64,000 nucleotides of DNA, taken from positions 169,858 through 233,857 of the forward strand of contig KN884402.1 in assembly GCA_000934455.1 (NCBI GenBank). The letters are read 5' to 3'. The stretch's first letter is position 1; each line of letters opens with the position of its first letter. The notes below the pieces were generated by a model. That model was given only the letters and a program-made list of their open reading frames with translations. It was not told the DNA's origin and made no database searches. This document shows, one piece after another, positions 10,631 to 23,000 of this stretch. The position numbers were made by a program, and so were the translations under genes. This stretch comes from Apostichopus parvimensis. Its lineage: Eukaryota; Echinodermata; Holothuroidea; Aspidochirotida; Stichopodidae.

Positions 10631-11439
10631 GCCATCTACTCTAGGTACGCCACTGGTCCCCTTACACCCCTCCCCCAATGACTTTGTGTAATTTCTCATA
10701 ATTAACACATACAGTTCGTACACAATGCAGTTTTACTGCGTATTCCCACACATATGAAATATGAGGGGGTGACCCCCCTAATTTTTTTCAGGTGGCACAA
10801 TTTCTGCTGGTTGAAGTGCAATATATGTGACTGCCTCAAATTGTGACTGTGTCCATGCACATATACACGTAGTTATAGACACATGACATACATCAACCAA
10901 TTATACTTTTGAGAAAGGAGCAGGAAATCGGAAATCCGCCTCGGGTTCGCGCTAAATTTCCAGCCCCAAAAAATGTCATACTACGCCAAATGTGACCAAG
11001 GGGGAATTCCCCCCCCCCCCCCCATTCTGACTGCTAGCCCCAACCCTGGTACACACACACAAATTGTCTTTTTTATTCTCTATTCAACTGATGAGATGTT
11101 CTTTTTAACCCATAACTTGGTGGTTGTGTGAACTGATGACATTACAAACAACTGATGACGTGTACAAAATATCATGAGTTAGAATACCTATAGACATGCA
11201 CATACAAAACCAAAATGTACATCATGTATATGCTGGAGTCCGGTACTATGTATTCAGGCCCGTAGCAAGTGGATCCGGGCCCCTGCGGAATAGAGAGTTC
11301 CGCTCAAGCTAAGAATAAAAATTCTTCAACATGAATGTATGGTCCTACTTGATTCAAATTGCAAAATACTGCACCAATTTGCGCTCTAAATTTCACAAAA
11401 TGTACTGGGCAGTAGCTAGGGTACAATAGTCAGGGGGTG
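10631..11439. other. Non-coding stretch with C-run
   Basis: No gene. Contains a run of about 17 C at 11009-11025 and wording similar to the 9.1-9.3 kb stretch (TTAGA.TACCTATAGACATGCACA near 9126 and 11171, then GTATTCAGGCC.GTAGC). This suggests an older duplication or a second copy of the same repeat. Confidence 0.5.
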
Positions 11440-12190
11440 CCAATAATGAGATGGGTTTCTCCCCCGGGTGCGTTACGGATGCCAAATATAGCACCCATTT
11501 CCCATTTAAAGAACCTAACATAAGCAAAACATTCTCAAGGGAGAGGGGACACTCCTCAGACCCATCCCACAGGACTGCATCGCCTGCACGACTCGCCTGG
11601 ATACCATTATGGATGCCATAGATTGCACCATCTTCCATCTAATCTACCTAACATGAACAATAGTTTCTCGCAGGGAAGGGTGCATGACACCCTCGTCTTA
11701 GACCCCCTCCTCCAGGATGGCATCTCCTGCACAGAAATCAATGCCAACATAGCATAATTTTAATCTAAGGCACCTTACATAAACAAATAATATCTCCCCC
11801 TTAGACCACTACCCCAGGACAGTATCCCCTGCACGAATGCCAAATATAACATGATTCTGCATCTTAGCCAGCTTAAATTTCAAAGCAAAATTTATCAAGG
11901 AGGAAGGGCGCACCCCTTTTCCTTTATCCCCCCCCCCCCCTCACACAGGACAACATTCCATGAACAGTTCGCCTGGATACTGTTACAGATGCCAAAGACA
12001 GCACCATTTCGCATCAAAGCCACCTTACATAGACAAAAATGTGTACCACATCTAGATGCTTCCCACAGGACAGCCTACCCTACATGGTTCACACACGTAC
12101 CGTTACGGATGCCAAATATAGCACCGTTTTGCATCTAAGCCACCTTGCAAAAACAAAACTCTAGGCCCATCCCTCCTCCACAGAACACTT
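11440..12190. repeat. Degenerate tandem repeat, ~100-125 bp unit, about six copies
   Basis: Units recur around the core CACAGGACAGCAT-CCTGCACGA, then GTTACGGATGCCAAATATAGC, then ACCATTTTGCATCTAAGCC, then ACCTTACATAAACAAAA. Copies begin near 11460, 11570, 11710, 11815, 11945 and 12065. The short open frames here come from the repeat and show no family match. Confidence 0.75.
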
Positions 12191-12374
12191 CGCTTCACGA
12201 GTGATAAAGGTAGGATTCTCCCCAGGTTCCAACCAGTAGCAGCTGTAATTTTCACCTTTAATTATGTATTGTCCCCCCCCCCCCCCACTTTATAACTGAA
12301 ATATATTTAGTGGAGGTATATATGTAAGCTAAAAAAATTTATATCACCATGTTGCATGTAAATATTTTTATAAG

Positions 12375-12560
12375 TAATATATTCCAAAGAAATGTGTGTG
12401 AGGGGGGTGGTGGTGAACCCCCATTATAGTCCACTCCCTCAAAATTACCCGAAATTTTCTAGGTCNNNNNNNNNNNNNNNNNNNNNNNNNNNNNNNNNNN
12501 NNNNNNNNNNNNNNNCCCCACTTTTCAACCTATATCTTCAAGACTGGCACCAATGTAGTT
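12375..12560. mobile_element. Second copy of the 10499 MITE-like element, with gap
   Basis: GTCCACTCCCTC, AAAATTACCC and AAGACTGGCACC match the interior and end of the element at 10499-10630. The middle is lost in an assembly gap, probably because of the C-run that resumes right after the gap. Confidence 0.5.
12466..12515. other. Assembly gap, 50 N
   Basis: Fifty unknown bases. A round size of 50 may be a placeholder rather than a measured length. Confidence 1.
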
Positions 12561-12712
12561 TGATGTTTCTTGTGTGTTTAATTACTTAAGGATACTTTAA
12601 CAATATTGTTCAGGGATTTCAACATTATAAATTGTCTTTCAATATCACTAAACATTGACTCTGTACTGCTGTAATGTGCACGAACCATATTGTAACAATA
12701 TTTTGCTGACAG

Positions 12713-12857
12713 GACTGGGTTTATTTGCTGGCAAGGTGTTCGTAGCTGGTGAATCCATTGTTGAGTATGCGGGGGGACTACTTACAGAAGCTGAGGGTAA
12801 CACACAAAAGGATGTAACATATTTATTATATTTCACACATGGACAGAAAAAATGGTG
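12713..12857 (+). pseudogene. SET-domain exon 1 of a SET/tyrosine-recombinase composite gene
   Basis: The exon is bounded by TTGCTGACAG before and GTGAGT after. It reads LGLFAGKVFVAGESIVEYAGGLLTEAE, then YLLYFTHGQKKW. This is the N-terminal half of a SET domain (G-GLFA, then GE-IVEY-G, then Y-YF), the lysine methyltransferase fold of KMT5A type. The two bases after Trp (TG) join the first base of the exon at 14815 to give Cys, so the protein reads KKWCIHAS, close to the WCIDA motif that usually follows. This exon is undamaged. An upstream exon with the start was not found. Neighbour: next exon 2 kb downstream. Confidence 0.75.
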
Positions 12858-14814
12858 GTGAGTTTTAATGTATTTATTATTATATGGATTCACTACATCA
12901 TATAGGCCTACTAGCTACTGCTCTAATGGATTTTGGCACAATTTGACTCATTGGATGATGGGTCATTGCCAATTGGATGATCATTGACAATTGGATGATG
13001 GGTCATTGATGTTGGGCAGGAAATTCTTGTCAATGTCGGGAGACAGTAACATTCCAAAAACTCTCGGTTGTGATCAGGAAGTTGGTCACAAAGATCCCGA
13101 TAGCTGCAAGCCCATCTTGCTAAGAAAGCTGAAATTCAGGAGTACATTTTGTATAAATTTCGTCACTTGAAAGGTAATGATCCAACTCATCCAAATGTTA
13201 TTTCAGATCCCTTCAGGAGTCACTCACTATGTAAATTTTTTTTAATTCATTCCAACTCATGAATTGGATTGTGACTGAGGTTGAATTCTGTTGGCTTTGT
13301 TTGCTCATATCATGCTGGTATGTAGTGCTGGTGGAGCTATTGTAATCATGCGTTCTATCTATCTATTCATCTATCTATTCGTATGTTCCCAATTGTTAAA
13401 CTGCTTCTTCTCGTACAGCTGTCAATGGAATTTTAGGAAACTTGAAGACAATATATTGAGTACAAGAGGCCTATGTTGTTTGGTAGTGGCCAAAGGTAAT
13501 TTCAGATAAAAATATGAAAACTTCGTTAAGAAGATAATGCTAGCCTTGACAAACATGATACTTGGTATAAAAGTTATCCCTATTGAGTAAAACAATCCAA
13601 TAGGTCCATTTATTAGGTAACACTTGTCCAAATGATCAATCTGGTATGAGCTACTGCACCATTGGTGCTCTAGTTAGGCTATGGTTGAATGCCAGCCACC
13701 TAAACAGATTCTTGATACTTTTGTCCGGCGAGTTTACTTGTAATTCCTCATAGGGTCATACTTCATATGAGAGTGGAAATCTGTGTTCAAACTCTATTAT
13801 ATATTTTGAATGTTGATATCAGGGTTGGATATTTGCCACGCATTATTAATATTCCCGGCAGAAAGTGAGCTGTAATACTAAATGTCCTGAAAGACAGTGT
13901 CTGTTATCCACAAAGAATCTAACGAGCTTGTATTTTAACCTTACTGCTTAGGTTTATCATTTAAAGATGTAAATTAAAAATTCGAATCTCAATGGGGTAG
14001 GCATGTTAAAGTAAATTAGGACCATACATGTGCCCGGTGAATTTGCACCTTAGCCAAAAGAATAGGATTCTGCAAGACAACCATGCAGACCTGTTCTTTA
14101 GAAAAAAAAAAAATTTTGAAATTGAGGTTCGAGTTGTTTTTCATTATGTATCTCGCAACCGTATCATTGTTCGGATTAGATGGAATGACAATGGTATTTC
14201 CCTCACTGGTATTTCCTGGCCAACCCTCGTTGAATAACAGTTGTTGCATATATCTCAGTGAGAAGTTAAATTCTCTGATGGATTTGTGGTTTATGACTGA
14301 AGGACAAAACAACGAGTTATATGATACAGTAATAATGTTGATCGATCGATCTGTAAAACAGCTAGAGAGAAATGAGAGAAGCCAGACTGCTCTGAGATGA
14401 TCGTGGTTCAGACATATCTAAAAAAGGGAGGATAGAGTGACAGACAAAATCAGCAATGATGTCCAATTAAAGGGGGAGCGGACCAATTAAAGGGGAAGCG
14501 GAATGCTCCGGATGAATAGGAATCACTGGACATGCATGTAAAAAGACTAGCAGGAAGCGATATTACAGGGAAGCTGGAAAAGAAGAAATTAGCAGCAGAC
14601 CCCAGGACAGTCTGGGAAGTCTCAAAGTAAACATTGTACCCCGAGGAATGATAAGGGTATCTTGAGGAACCATTCCTAAAAGCAAGGAGAAAATTAGGCA
14701 GTGGACAAACAAACAACCTAACAATTTTCTTTTGAAATTTGGCTCTGTAAATATGAAAAAATCAGTTAAATCATTAATATGTTTTACATAATTTGTTTTT
14801 AATGTTCATTGCAG
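12858..14814 (+). other. Intron between SET exons
   Basis: No exon is supportable inside. It holds a TCTA microsatellite (13348-13382) and a GATC-rich spot (14339-14350). The donor GTGAGT at 12858 and acceptor TTCATTGCAG ending at 14814 fit consensus. Confidence 0.6.
13348..13382. repeat. TCTA/ATTC microsatellite
   Basis: Short tandem run of TCTATCTATCTATTCATCTA, inside the intron of the SET gene. Confidence 0.85.
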
Positions 14815-14993
14815 TATTCATGCGTCGTCATCGGAACGGAAAATGATGATGAATGGAGAAAGCACAATGCTTGTGTGCAACAAATAAATTATTCAATGGG
14901 ACCAAGGTTGGCGAGTTTGCAAAGAGAGAGATTGGATCTGGCGATGAAGTTCGATATAACTATGGTCAGACCGACACTGAATGGAGAAAGAAT
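14815..14993 (+). pseudogene. SET-domain exon 2
   Basis: Bounded by an acceptor (ATTGCAG) and a donor (AAT then GTGAGTG). It starts with the CIHAS continuation of exon 1, then after a frame change reads ENDDEWRKHNACVQQINYS and MGPRL, then after a second change FAKREIGSGDEVRYNYGQTD and EWRKN. FAKR-I--GDE-RY-YG is the C-terminal SET motif with the catalytic-site tyrosine. The end is in phase 0 with the next exon (EWRKN then HTNSLCPEGQ). The two 1-base shifts mean pseudogene, young damage or assembly error. The N-H-S region expected in active SET domains reads NYS here. Confidence 0.75.
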
Positions 14994-15857
14994 GTGAGTG
15001 TCGATTGTTCATACCTTTTTATATGTTGAGCTGTTTAGCGGTGAGGATTAAGGACGGGCAGTGCACTCTTGGATTCTTTTTATTTTCAGGGGTGGCATTG
15101 GCATACCTAGGGGGCTTGTCCCCTCCCCCTCTAAGATGGAAATGAAGATTGAAAAATGACAGAGGGGAGACAAACAAGAGAAAGAAAGGGGGACACATTC
15201 CCCAATCACAATTCGGTGTGAAAGTTATTTTCATTTAGGCTATAATTGGGGCGTGGATTGGTTGAGGTGGACATCAATGATGTCATTTACTGGGCCAGGC
15301 CTTCCCTAAACAGAAAAACAGGTTATAGTTGAGGAGAGGGTAGAAAAGAACAATTTCCATAAACTTTGCTATAACAACCGGAAGAATGAAGTACATTAAA
15401 TGTCGAACACATTTCAGGCCACCCACAGGAAGAACAAAATTTAAAAAGGAATGCATGATTTTCAGGAAAAAGTCTTGTTTTTCATTACCCTTCAAATATT
15501 TACAATTTGGCGTAGAAAAGGTATTCCTGGTGTCAGACTTCTCGAAGATGAGTGGGGGGGGGGGGGGCAAATGCGGGTCAAGTTGGTCTGGATCAGGGGG
15601 CAGGATTGGCCTCTCACAAGCCTAGAACAATGTTTTATCTTGTCTACCAAACTCATTTAGGGGTGCAAGAGGTCTCATTGGTATGGCTCTTTCCCTCCTC
15701 TCCCCTCTTTCTCACTGGTTTTTACCTTAGCCCAAAGATTGTGGATTATATCGGAGAAAACATTGACATTTTGTTTCATCAACAGTAATGAGTAGAATAA
15801 ATGTATCATTTAATATAACTACCTAATAAATTTCAATTTGTTTTTCTTTCGTTGCAG

Positions 15858-16440
15858 CATACCAATTCTCTGTGTCCCGAAGGTCAACCTGACCTGTGTC
15901 ATACTTTTGAAACAGATATGAAACATCTTTTACTGGACAAGGAACAGCACTTAGACACATTTGGCAGTCAGGAGATTCCTGATATCAAGATGACCACCAA
16001 TAGAGATCAGCTACAGCCAGCAGATACCAATGTAAATGTCTCGATGGTCAACTGACTTGGGTCATGCTTCTGAAACAGATATCAGAGATCTTCTACTGGA
16101 CAAGGAACAACACTCGGACACAGATGGCAGTGGAGAGATTCCTGATATGAAGATAGCTGCCAATAGAGATCAGCTTCGGCCAGCCGATACACATTTTACC
16201 TGTCTCGAAGGTCAACTTGATGTGCATTATACTTTTGAAACAGATATCAGAGATCTTGTATTGGACAAGGAAGAGCACCCGGACACACATGGCAGTGGGG
16301 AGATTCCTGAGGAGGAGATGGTCACTGAATAAGACCAGCCTCGGCCAGCAAGCATCTATTCTATGTGTAAAGAAGGTGAACCTGACTTGTACCATGATTC
16401 ATTAACCAAAGAAAGTGTTGAGCGGATATCAGAAAGCATG
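15858..16440 (+). repeat. Coding tandem repeat, ~164 bp (54-55 residues), four units
   Basis: The acceptor TTCGTTGCAG precedes 15858. Units start at about 15873, 16038, 16200 and 16366, each beginning CxEGQPDLCHTFETDIRDL, then LDKEQHxDTHGSGEIPD, then NRDQLRPADT. The last unit is diverged and partial. The period is a multiple of three within error, and the differences keep the acidic, Asp/Glu-rich character, so the repeat arose in coding sequence. A frameshift and stop fall between units 1 and 2 and a TAA ends unit 3. I do not know this repeat from any described domain. Confidence 0.8.
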
Positions 16441-17040
16441 TTCCAGATGAGAAGGAATACTTGGACATGACTGATTTTTAAGATGAAATTAGTGAATCCA
16501 GTGTCAGTGAGTATGAACCGGATGAGGAAGATTACTCACACACAGAAGACACTCCGGAGATTAATGACTCAGAGACATTCGCCACAGAAGATGATAAACA
16601 CGACTGTGGTAAATTCTCATGATCCAGTAGATATTGCATCTAGTGCTTCTGTGAAAAATGATGATGAAGCCAACATGTCCATTAAATCAGGGCCAAGTTG
16701 TCGAATTGTTTGCAAGCAACAAGTTTTTACTGCCACAAGCCGAAATTCATCTCCAGGAACAGCATCCTCAAGAGAGCGAATTTCAGCAGATCATGAATGA
16801 AACTGACAAGCATGGAAAATACAAACACATGACTCTACTTAGGAACAGAGGAACGCACAGACAATTGTCAAGTGATAAGGGAAGGAAAAGGTACGCTCAT
16901 AGTAGCGTACCGCCCAACTATAGATGCATCACATGCAGACTATGGGCCGTGTGACTGCTGTTTGGGTTAGTATGTCAGAACTGACCTCTGGAAACACGAA
17001 TGTAAGCTAACATTGAAAACATCAAGAACAAACACTAAGG
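16441..17040 (+). pseudogene. Acidic linker and zinc-finger-like segment of the composite gene
   Basis: Plus-strand frames give ISESSVSEYEPDEEDYSHTE (acidic), then SCRIVCKQQVF, then KHMTLLRNRGTHRQ, then DYGPCDCCLGLV and DLWKHEC-like words. Paired cysteines followed by a Trp-Lys-His segment resemble the C2H2/FCS-type fingers that I recall between SET and recombinase-like regions in large animal gene families. The reading switches frame several times, so this part is decayed. No splice border is needed, since it stays continuous with the exon on both sides. Confidence 0.5.
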
Positions 17041-18336
17041 GGCCAGCGCTTAAAATCGTGTAAATTGCTCCGGCCAAATCCACTTGCTGTTTCAGCAGGT
17101 CTGCATAGCGTGACACAAGTAATGTCCAATGACCAAATTAGTTTGGTCGCCAAAGGTGATCCACTCATAGTGGACTTAGGTGAAAGACATATTCTTGCTC
17201 AGGGGCATGATGCTGATATGCATGCAACTATTCGTTCCAAGTTCAGAGAACCTGCCAGACTTCTTGTGGAATTGCGAAATCTCAAAGAGAAAGCAAATGC
17301 AAGCATGGAAGAATTCCTCGAGCCTTGACATTTCAGGTGTGTGGTTTGCAGCCGTACAGAAAGTTACTGGATAAGATGAGATCAAGCAAGATTACAAAGT
17401 ACCATCTCTGGCTCTAAAGTATTGCCATTATTTAAAGAAAATGGCCGTGATCCTGACAGGGACTTGTAGTGAAATTGGAGACAATGACAAGTATACACGT
17501 TGTAAACAATTCATTGCAAGGCTCGATGCTGATTGGTCCGTATTTGTGTCCTTAAATGCATTACGAACAATCAGTCAAGAAAATGAATAATAGAAAGGTG
17601 ATTCCACTCACTGAAGATGTAGCTGCATTGACAAACATGCTCAAGGAGGAAGGGCGTATGTGTGTGCATATTTTGCTACAGTACTCTGAGGAACCAACTG
17701 ATAAAAAAGTAGAGGCACGGATAGCTCACTGAGTTAACACTCACGCTGTTGATGTTATTGAACAGACGGCGCCAGGGTGAAATATCAAAGATGAAGATCA
17801 AGGAAGTGGATGAGGCCTTGATCAACTTAGAGCAGCATCTATGAAAAGTTCTCTCAATGGTAGAAATAGTTGGCAAAAAAGGGCGCCTAGTACCAGTTTT
17901 GATGACTTACGAGATGAAAGAGTGGATTTTGCTGTTGTTAGAGGGCAGGCAGTTTCTTGGGGAGTACACGAAGAGAATGAGTTTGTCTTGGCCAGATAAT
18001 TTTATGAATGAAAAAGACATCTTCGTGCATGTGACAGCCTCAGAAAATACAGTCAACTCCTTGGCGCTAAATACCCTGAAACAGCTCCGAACAACACAGC
18101 TCCTAGCAACACTGAGCCAACCCATGTGCCTCAAAGAGAATGAAATGGACATGGTACCAAACTTTCTTGGGCACGACTTCAAGATTCACCGTGAATACTA
18201 GAGACTATCGAATGAGATCATGCAAGTAGCTAAAGTATCTAAGCTAGTCCTAGCTATGGAAAAAGGAGGGAGTGCGTTGGCACAAGAACAGAGCCTTGGT
18301 GACATCCCTATTGCCCTGATGGAATGGTTCTCTTAA
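17041..18336 (+). pseudogene. Tyrosine-recombinase-like C-terminal domain
   Basis: The N-terminal helical part reads LRPNPLAVSAGLHSVTQVM, then LGERHILAQGHDADMHATIR, then YKVPSLALKYCHYLKKMA, then KVIPLTEDVAALTNML. The catalytic part reads LLNRRRQGEISKM (17755-17790), GRLVPVLMTYEM, TLKQLRTTQLLATL, NEMDMVPNFLGHDFKIHREY (ends 18198), then a TAG where a second Tyr is expected, then RLSNEIMQVAKVSKLVLAME. The Arg in RRRQGE, the LR and GH motifs and the Tyr match the order of tyrosine recombinases. Several frameshifts and stops are present, and TAG at 18199-18201 truncates it. Ends at TAA 18334-18336. It is probably one protein with the SET exons upstream. Confidence 0.7.
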
Positions 18337-19944
18337 CTTAAGCTCACACCAACATCCTGGTCTAAGCTGTACTGTTGTGATCTTCAATGTGTATCATTCT
18401 CATAATCAATCTCACCACATCTGTCAATTACATTTTTTACAAAACTTGGGCACAATAATCATTGTACAATGAGGTATCAGATGTGGTCAAAAATGACGGT
18501 CATCTAAGGTGAAAATCAAACAGATTGAGTTGTGAACAATAGTTGTTTAGTGCTTTCTACTGTACAATCATTCAGAGGTTACTTATAGTATAGTTATCTG
18601 CAAACATCATTAACAATTGTTCAAAGTGGTCCTATATGCATACATACTTGTAGGATTCTGATGAAATTTCGGCATCTTAATCATTGGGTGGTGAGTCATC
18701 AGATGTAGTCAGTGATATTGCATGGCTCAAAATAAATGTTCCATAAATCAAAGGGCACTGAGGCCAATTCATATTTTAACCAGGGCACTGAGGCCATCCA
18801 ACTCCTCTACAGTATAATGGCAATTAAAGTTTTCAATTGCCTCCTGTTATTTTAAGCCCTGGATATTGTGTCTAAGGCCATTTAGGCTCATTCAAAAATG
18901 CTGAAAAGCCCTCTGTTACTGGAATTGGGTCATTGCTAACATTAATTAAAACTAAAAATCCTCATACAGATTCTTCTCCCACAATCACAGTTTTCATTGT
19001 AGAGTAATGAGGGTTTGTTATAATGATAATCGGGTAATGCTCTCACCTGAGGTTAAGGATGGGTGTTGTCTAAAATATTTGTAGGGTCTTTTGGGTTGTA
19101 AAAAGTTCTGTAAAATTCTTCGAGAAGGCACCAATGCTGCAACTCATCGATGCATGTTTTACTTCGGAAGAGTAGTAAGTTACTATGGTTTGTTCCTAAA
19201 GATGACCTGCTCCCCATTAACTCCGTGCCCTCTTTTTTTGAGAAAATAGCATGAAATAGACAGTTGTTTTTCTAATTTGTAAAAGATGTCGAACTACAAC
19301 ATACCCCAAAATGTTGTGATTTGATATGGAATGACATTTAGTCTTATTGTGACATGTATACGAAGTAACAACTTTGTCTGGGGTTGACTTTGACCAAGCT
19401 GATTCTGCAGCTTTTACTGAAAGGTATATATATTCACTGAACTTATACGTTAATGTTATCATACGAATTATATGCACTACAAAGTACTACATGAAATATG
19501 CTTGCCAATAGTAAATGATACAATGACATACTGCATTAATAACTTTCCATTCTCCACAATGACTCCATTTTCAAGTGTTTGACTGCAGTCAGTTGATAAA
19601 AATGTAAAGACCTTTCTTCATTGGAGGCTTCATGAAGTATGTTTAGTTTTCATATTAGTGACTGGGGAAGGGAGGGCAGAGAAGGGTGGCTGTTAGTAGT
19701 GTTCAATATATTTCATAAACCAGGTACCTAAATAGCAGGAATTTGTCAGCATTTACTCAGCTTCAATGTGTCATGTTATCCTTCTTTTGGGGGGGGGGGG
19801 GGGGGGTGGGGCACCTTTTGCAGACATGCTGAGAAGGGGTAGCATAAAATCTGTTAAATATTTCACATGCCTTGGGGTCTTGGACCAACCACTTGTGTAG
19901 GCATACCAAACTAGTAGACAATAACAAAGTATTGTAAGAGTTGT
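18337..19944. other. Non-coding stretch
   Basis: A/T-rich and without a supportable gene. It has a 17-G run at 19790-19806 just before the MULE element. No clear repeat unit was recognised. Confidence 0.6.
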
Positions 19945-20017
19945 GGGGCCGGGTCGCGAATATTTTTGCCCCAAACCGAACTGACACTGAAATCATTTCC
20001 TCGATTCTGATTGGCTC
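19945..20017 (+). repeat. Left terminal inverted repeat of the MULE
   Basis: GGGCCGGGTCGCGAATA outermost, running inward to GATTCTGATTGGCT. Partner at 24566-24637. Confidence 0.85.
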
Positions 20018-20038
20018 TCAGCGAGAACTTTATATACG
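20010..20038 (+). promoter_or_regulatory. MULE promoter: inverted CCAAT plus TATA
   Basis: ATTGG at 20010-20014 and TTTATATACG at 20029-20038 face the transposase. A start about 30 bases after the TATA would fall near 20060, downstream of the ATG at 20051. So if this TATA is used, exon 1 would be a leader and translation could begin at ATG 21178 in exon 2. A nearly identical layout at 9443-9468 supports its function. Confidence 0.5.
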
Positions 20039-20050
20039 TAAGTATTCAAC

Positions 20051-23000
20051 ATGGATCCCTCCATACTCTGTCGACACGAACACGAACAAATTCAAGATAT
20101 TCACATTAGCAACTTTCCAGAAATTTTGGTAGGTATATAAGAACGAAAGTATATAGTGTTCTTAACACAATTAAGCAACTATTCCCAACTACTGCGCCTA
20201 TTATAGGCAGTCCTCGATCGTTTGTTTACTCGCTTGACTCCGCTTTACACAACACACGTAGCCTATATTACTGTGTATAGTATACAACACAATAAAACAC
20301 AGTGCATTTGTAATTGGATACATGTAGTTGATACACATATATGTACGAGGTATTTGTGTACATTCGGAGTTGTGATACTTTTAGTTTGATAATCATATAT
20401 TCAAAATGTATTCAGTCAATGAATCATGATAGGCCTAGTCGCGAATATGCAGTGCTCATGAAGACGGCGAGCGAGTGTGTGCCAGTCAGTGGGTGTACAC
20501 AAAAAAGGCATTTGTTGATATGTCGAGGTCTTTTGATTTGTTCGCTGGTTGTATATTGCCTTATAACCTATACGTACTGAAACACAGATGTTCACCGGCA
20601 CATTTAGAAGTTCTTGTACATGGTGACCTAGTAGGGGTGCATTAACTGTACATAAGTATTCGTATTAGTTTGAGGTCTCAAATTCACTAATATAAGCCCT
20701 ACCGCCCTTACAGTAGCTCTCGATAACTGGAAAGCCTCACATTTATCTAAATGTAGGCACACTTAGGCCTACAGACTTTAACTTAGCCTGTATAAGGCCT
20801 ACATGTGTATTTTTTATATGATGCGGCCCATGAGGATTGGTATGATCAACACTAACAGTGTCACATACATTAAAATTCAAGTGAATCATTGTGCTTAATC
20901 CCGTAGAAGATCTTTTCGAAAGAGGAAAGGATAGACAAATTAAATGGTGTGAGACATGAAGTGAGGCGATGTTGACTTCCTGTGATTACGTCATTTTGAC
21001 TACAGATGAGTCGATGTGCCTATACGCCTGGTGCTGTTGCACTCTTCCGAGATGTCTTGAAATTTGTTTAATCTAGATAAAATATTATTTATAGCCATTC
21101 TGTTATGCATGTACCATGTAACTAAGTGAATTTTTTTTTTACTTCAGGATACCCTCCCGCCAGACTACACATATCATATGTGCATGTTGAAGCCACTGAA
21201 AAATGGTTACCAGACAGAATTCAGAGTTAATGCAGTTCGATGCCGATGGAGCACAGAAATGGCTAAGAGACTACACAGAATCCAGTAGAGTCACCTATCG
21301 TGTCCAAACTACCAAACCCATCAAACAACCTAAGAACAATATCTTCAAAACCTACTATCGATGCCAGCACAACACCTTACCAAGATCCTCCACCGCTGAT
21401 GGTCGTAACGCTTCCAAAAACACGTCTTGCCCTGCACAACTGGACATCACCGTGAAGAAGTTATGGGTTCCTGGGAAACGTTGCAGGTATAAATCCTTTT
21501 ATACTATGACATTTTCCTTCTTCTCTTAAGAATTCCATAAATATTTGGTAAGACAGAAGGAATTTTAATAATTTGCTTCCTGTGAAACAAGAATTGCATT
21601 CTCAGAATAAACTTGCAGACAACATTGGACCAATGTTGGTTTCGGAAAATCAAAATAGTCCTTTTTTTTTCATTTACAGGGCTAAAACTGTAGATAATCA
21701 CCTGCCTGCATTTCCTATGGTTGTGAAGATACAACATGTACACAATCATCTGATTGAGAGCGCCGATACTCTAAAGTTCCGAGATGTTTCTGAAGCAACC
21801 ATTGAGATATTCAAGAACCTCTTCTCCAAGGGACACTCACCATCCTCAGCACTCAACACTCACAAGCTGGATTTGCAAATGGAGCATTGAGCTGATTACA
21901 TGTATAAAGCTGCTGACAGATCAATATGCCCCAGCCTTGCATTCTGCCATTCGTAAGTTCCTTATCATGTTTATGGTCTCTGAGGCATGTGAGGAGGGAT
22001 GAAAAGTTGGGTTAAATTTTCAATGACAATTAAGTTGTAAGAAGTGTTGAAACCTGTCACTGTGTGCAAAGTTTTCCAAAAATTCGGCCACTTTCTTTCT
22101 ATCAAAAGGACTTACTTTGACCAATTAGTACAATAGTGTATAAGTGGAATATTGTTCAGTATGTTCTTTGTCTTGTGAAGAGAAGATATTGAGTAATTGA
22201 CTCAATCGACAGGAGTCAATTAATTATTATCATTATCACTAGCATTGATGCACAACTAGCTGTAGCATGATAAATACATTGTATAAAGCAGCACATTAAG
22301 TTGTTTTTAATATTAAATCAAGTTTTTGTATCTTCCAGGCTTTACAGAAAGATTTTCGACAAATCTTATGGTGCTGTGTGTGGAGAAAAATTGCTTCATG
22401 ATCTGGAGGCTGCCATTTCATCGTATAACGAGGAAAAGGGGGAGGTGTGTGCCAAGATTGGGGAGACGAATGGGAAGCTAGCCATTGCTGTCTTTACACC
22501 AATGATGAAAAGGATACACAGCAAGCATGAGTACAGTGGTGAGCTGGTTTTCATCGATGCCTCTGGAGGCATGGATAGATATGACTGTCGCTACTTACTC
22601 ACAGTTTAGCAGGTGGCGTGCCATTAGGTTGCCTGATCGTTACGTCGGAATCACGGGAATGTGTGACACTTGCATTGAACCTTTACAAGGAAACTATACC
22701 TGATGATAGTGAGAGTGAAAGGCAAAGTCTGCATACTGCATTTCCGGAGGCCACCCTTATACTGTGTGTCTTCCACTTACTCCAAGCAATGTGGCGGTAC
22801 CTATGGGAAGCAAAAAATGCAGTCAGAAAGGACCATCGCCCCCATCTGTTGTTCTTGGTGAAGACCATGACCTATGCGAAAACTGGTGCTTATCTCGATA
22901 CCGCCTTCGAAGCCCTGGTTGCGGATGATATCGCAAAGTCATATCCGAACTACATTGGTCACTGCGAGAAGTACACAGGCGCCAGCTTAGCACTCAGGAA

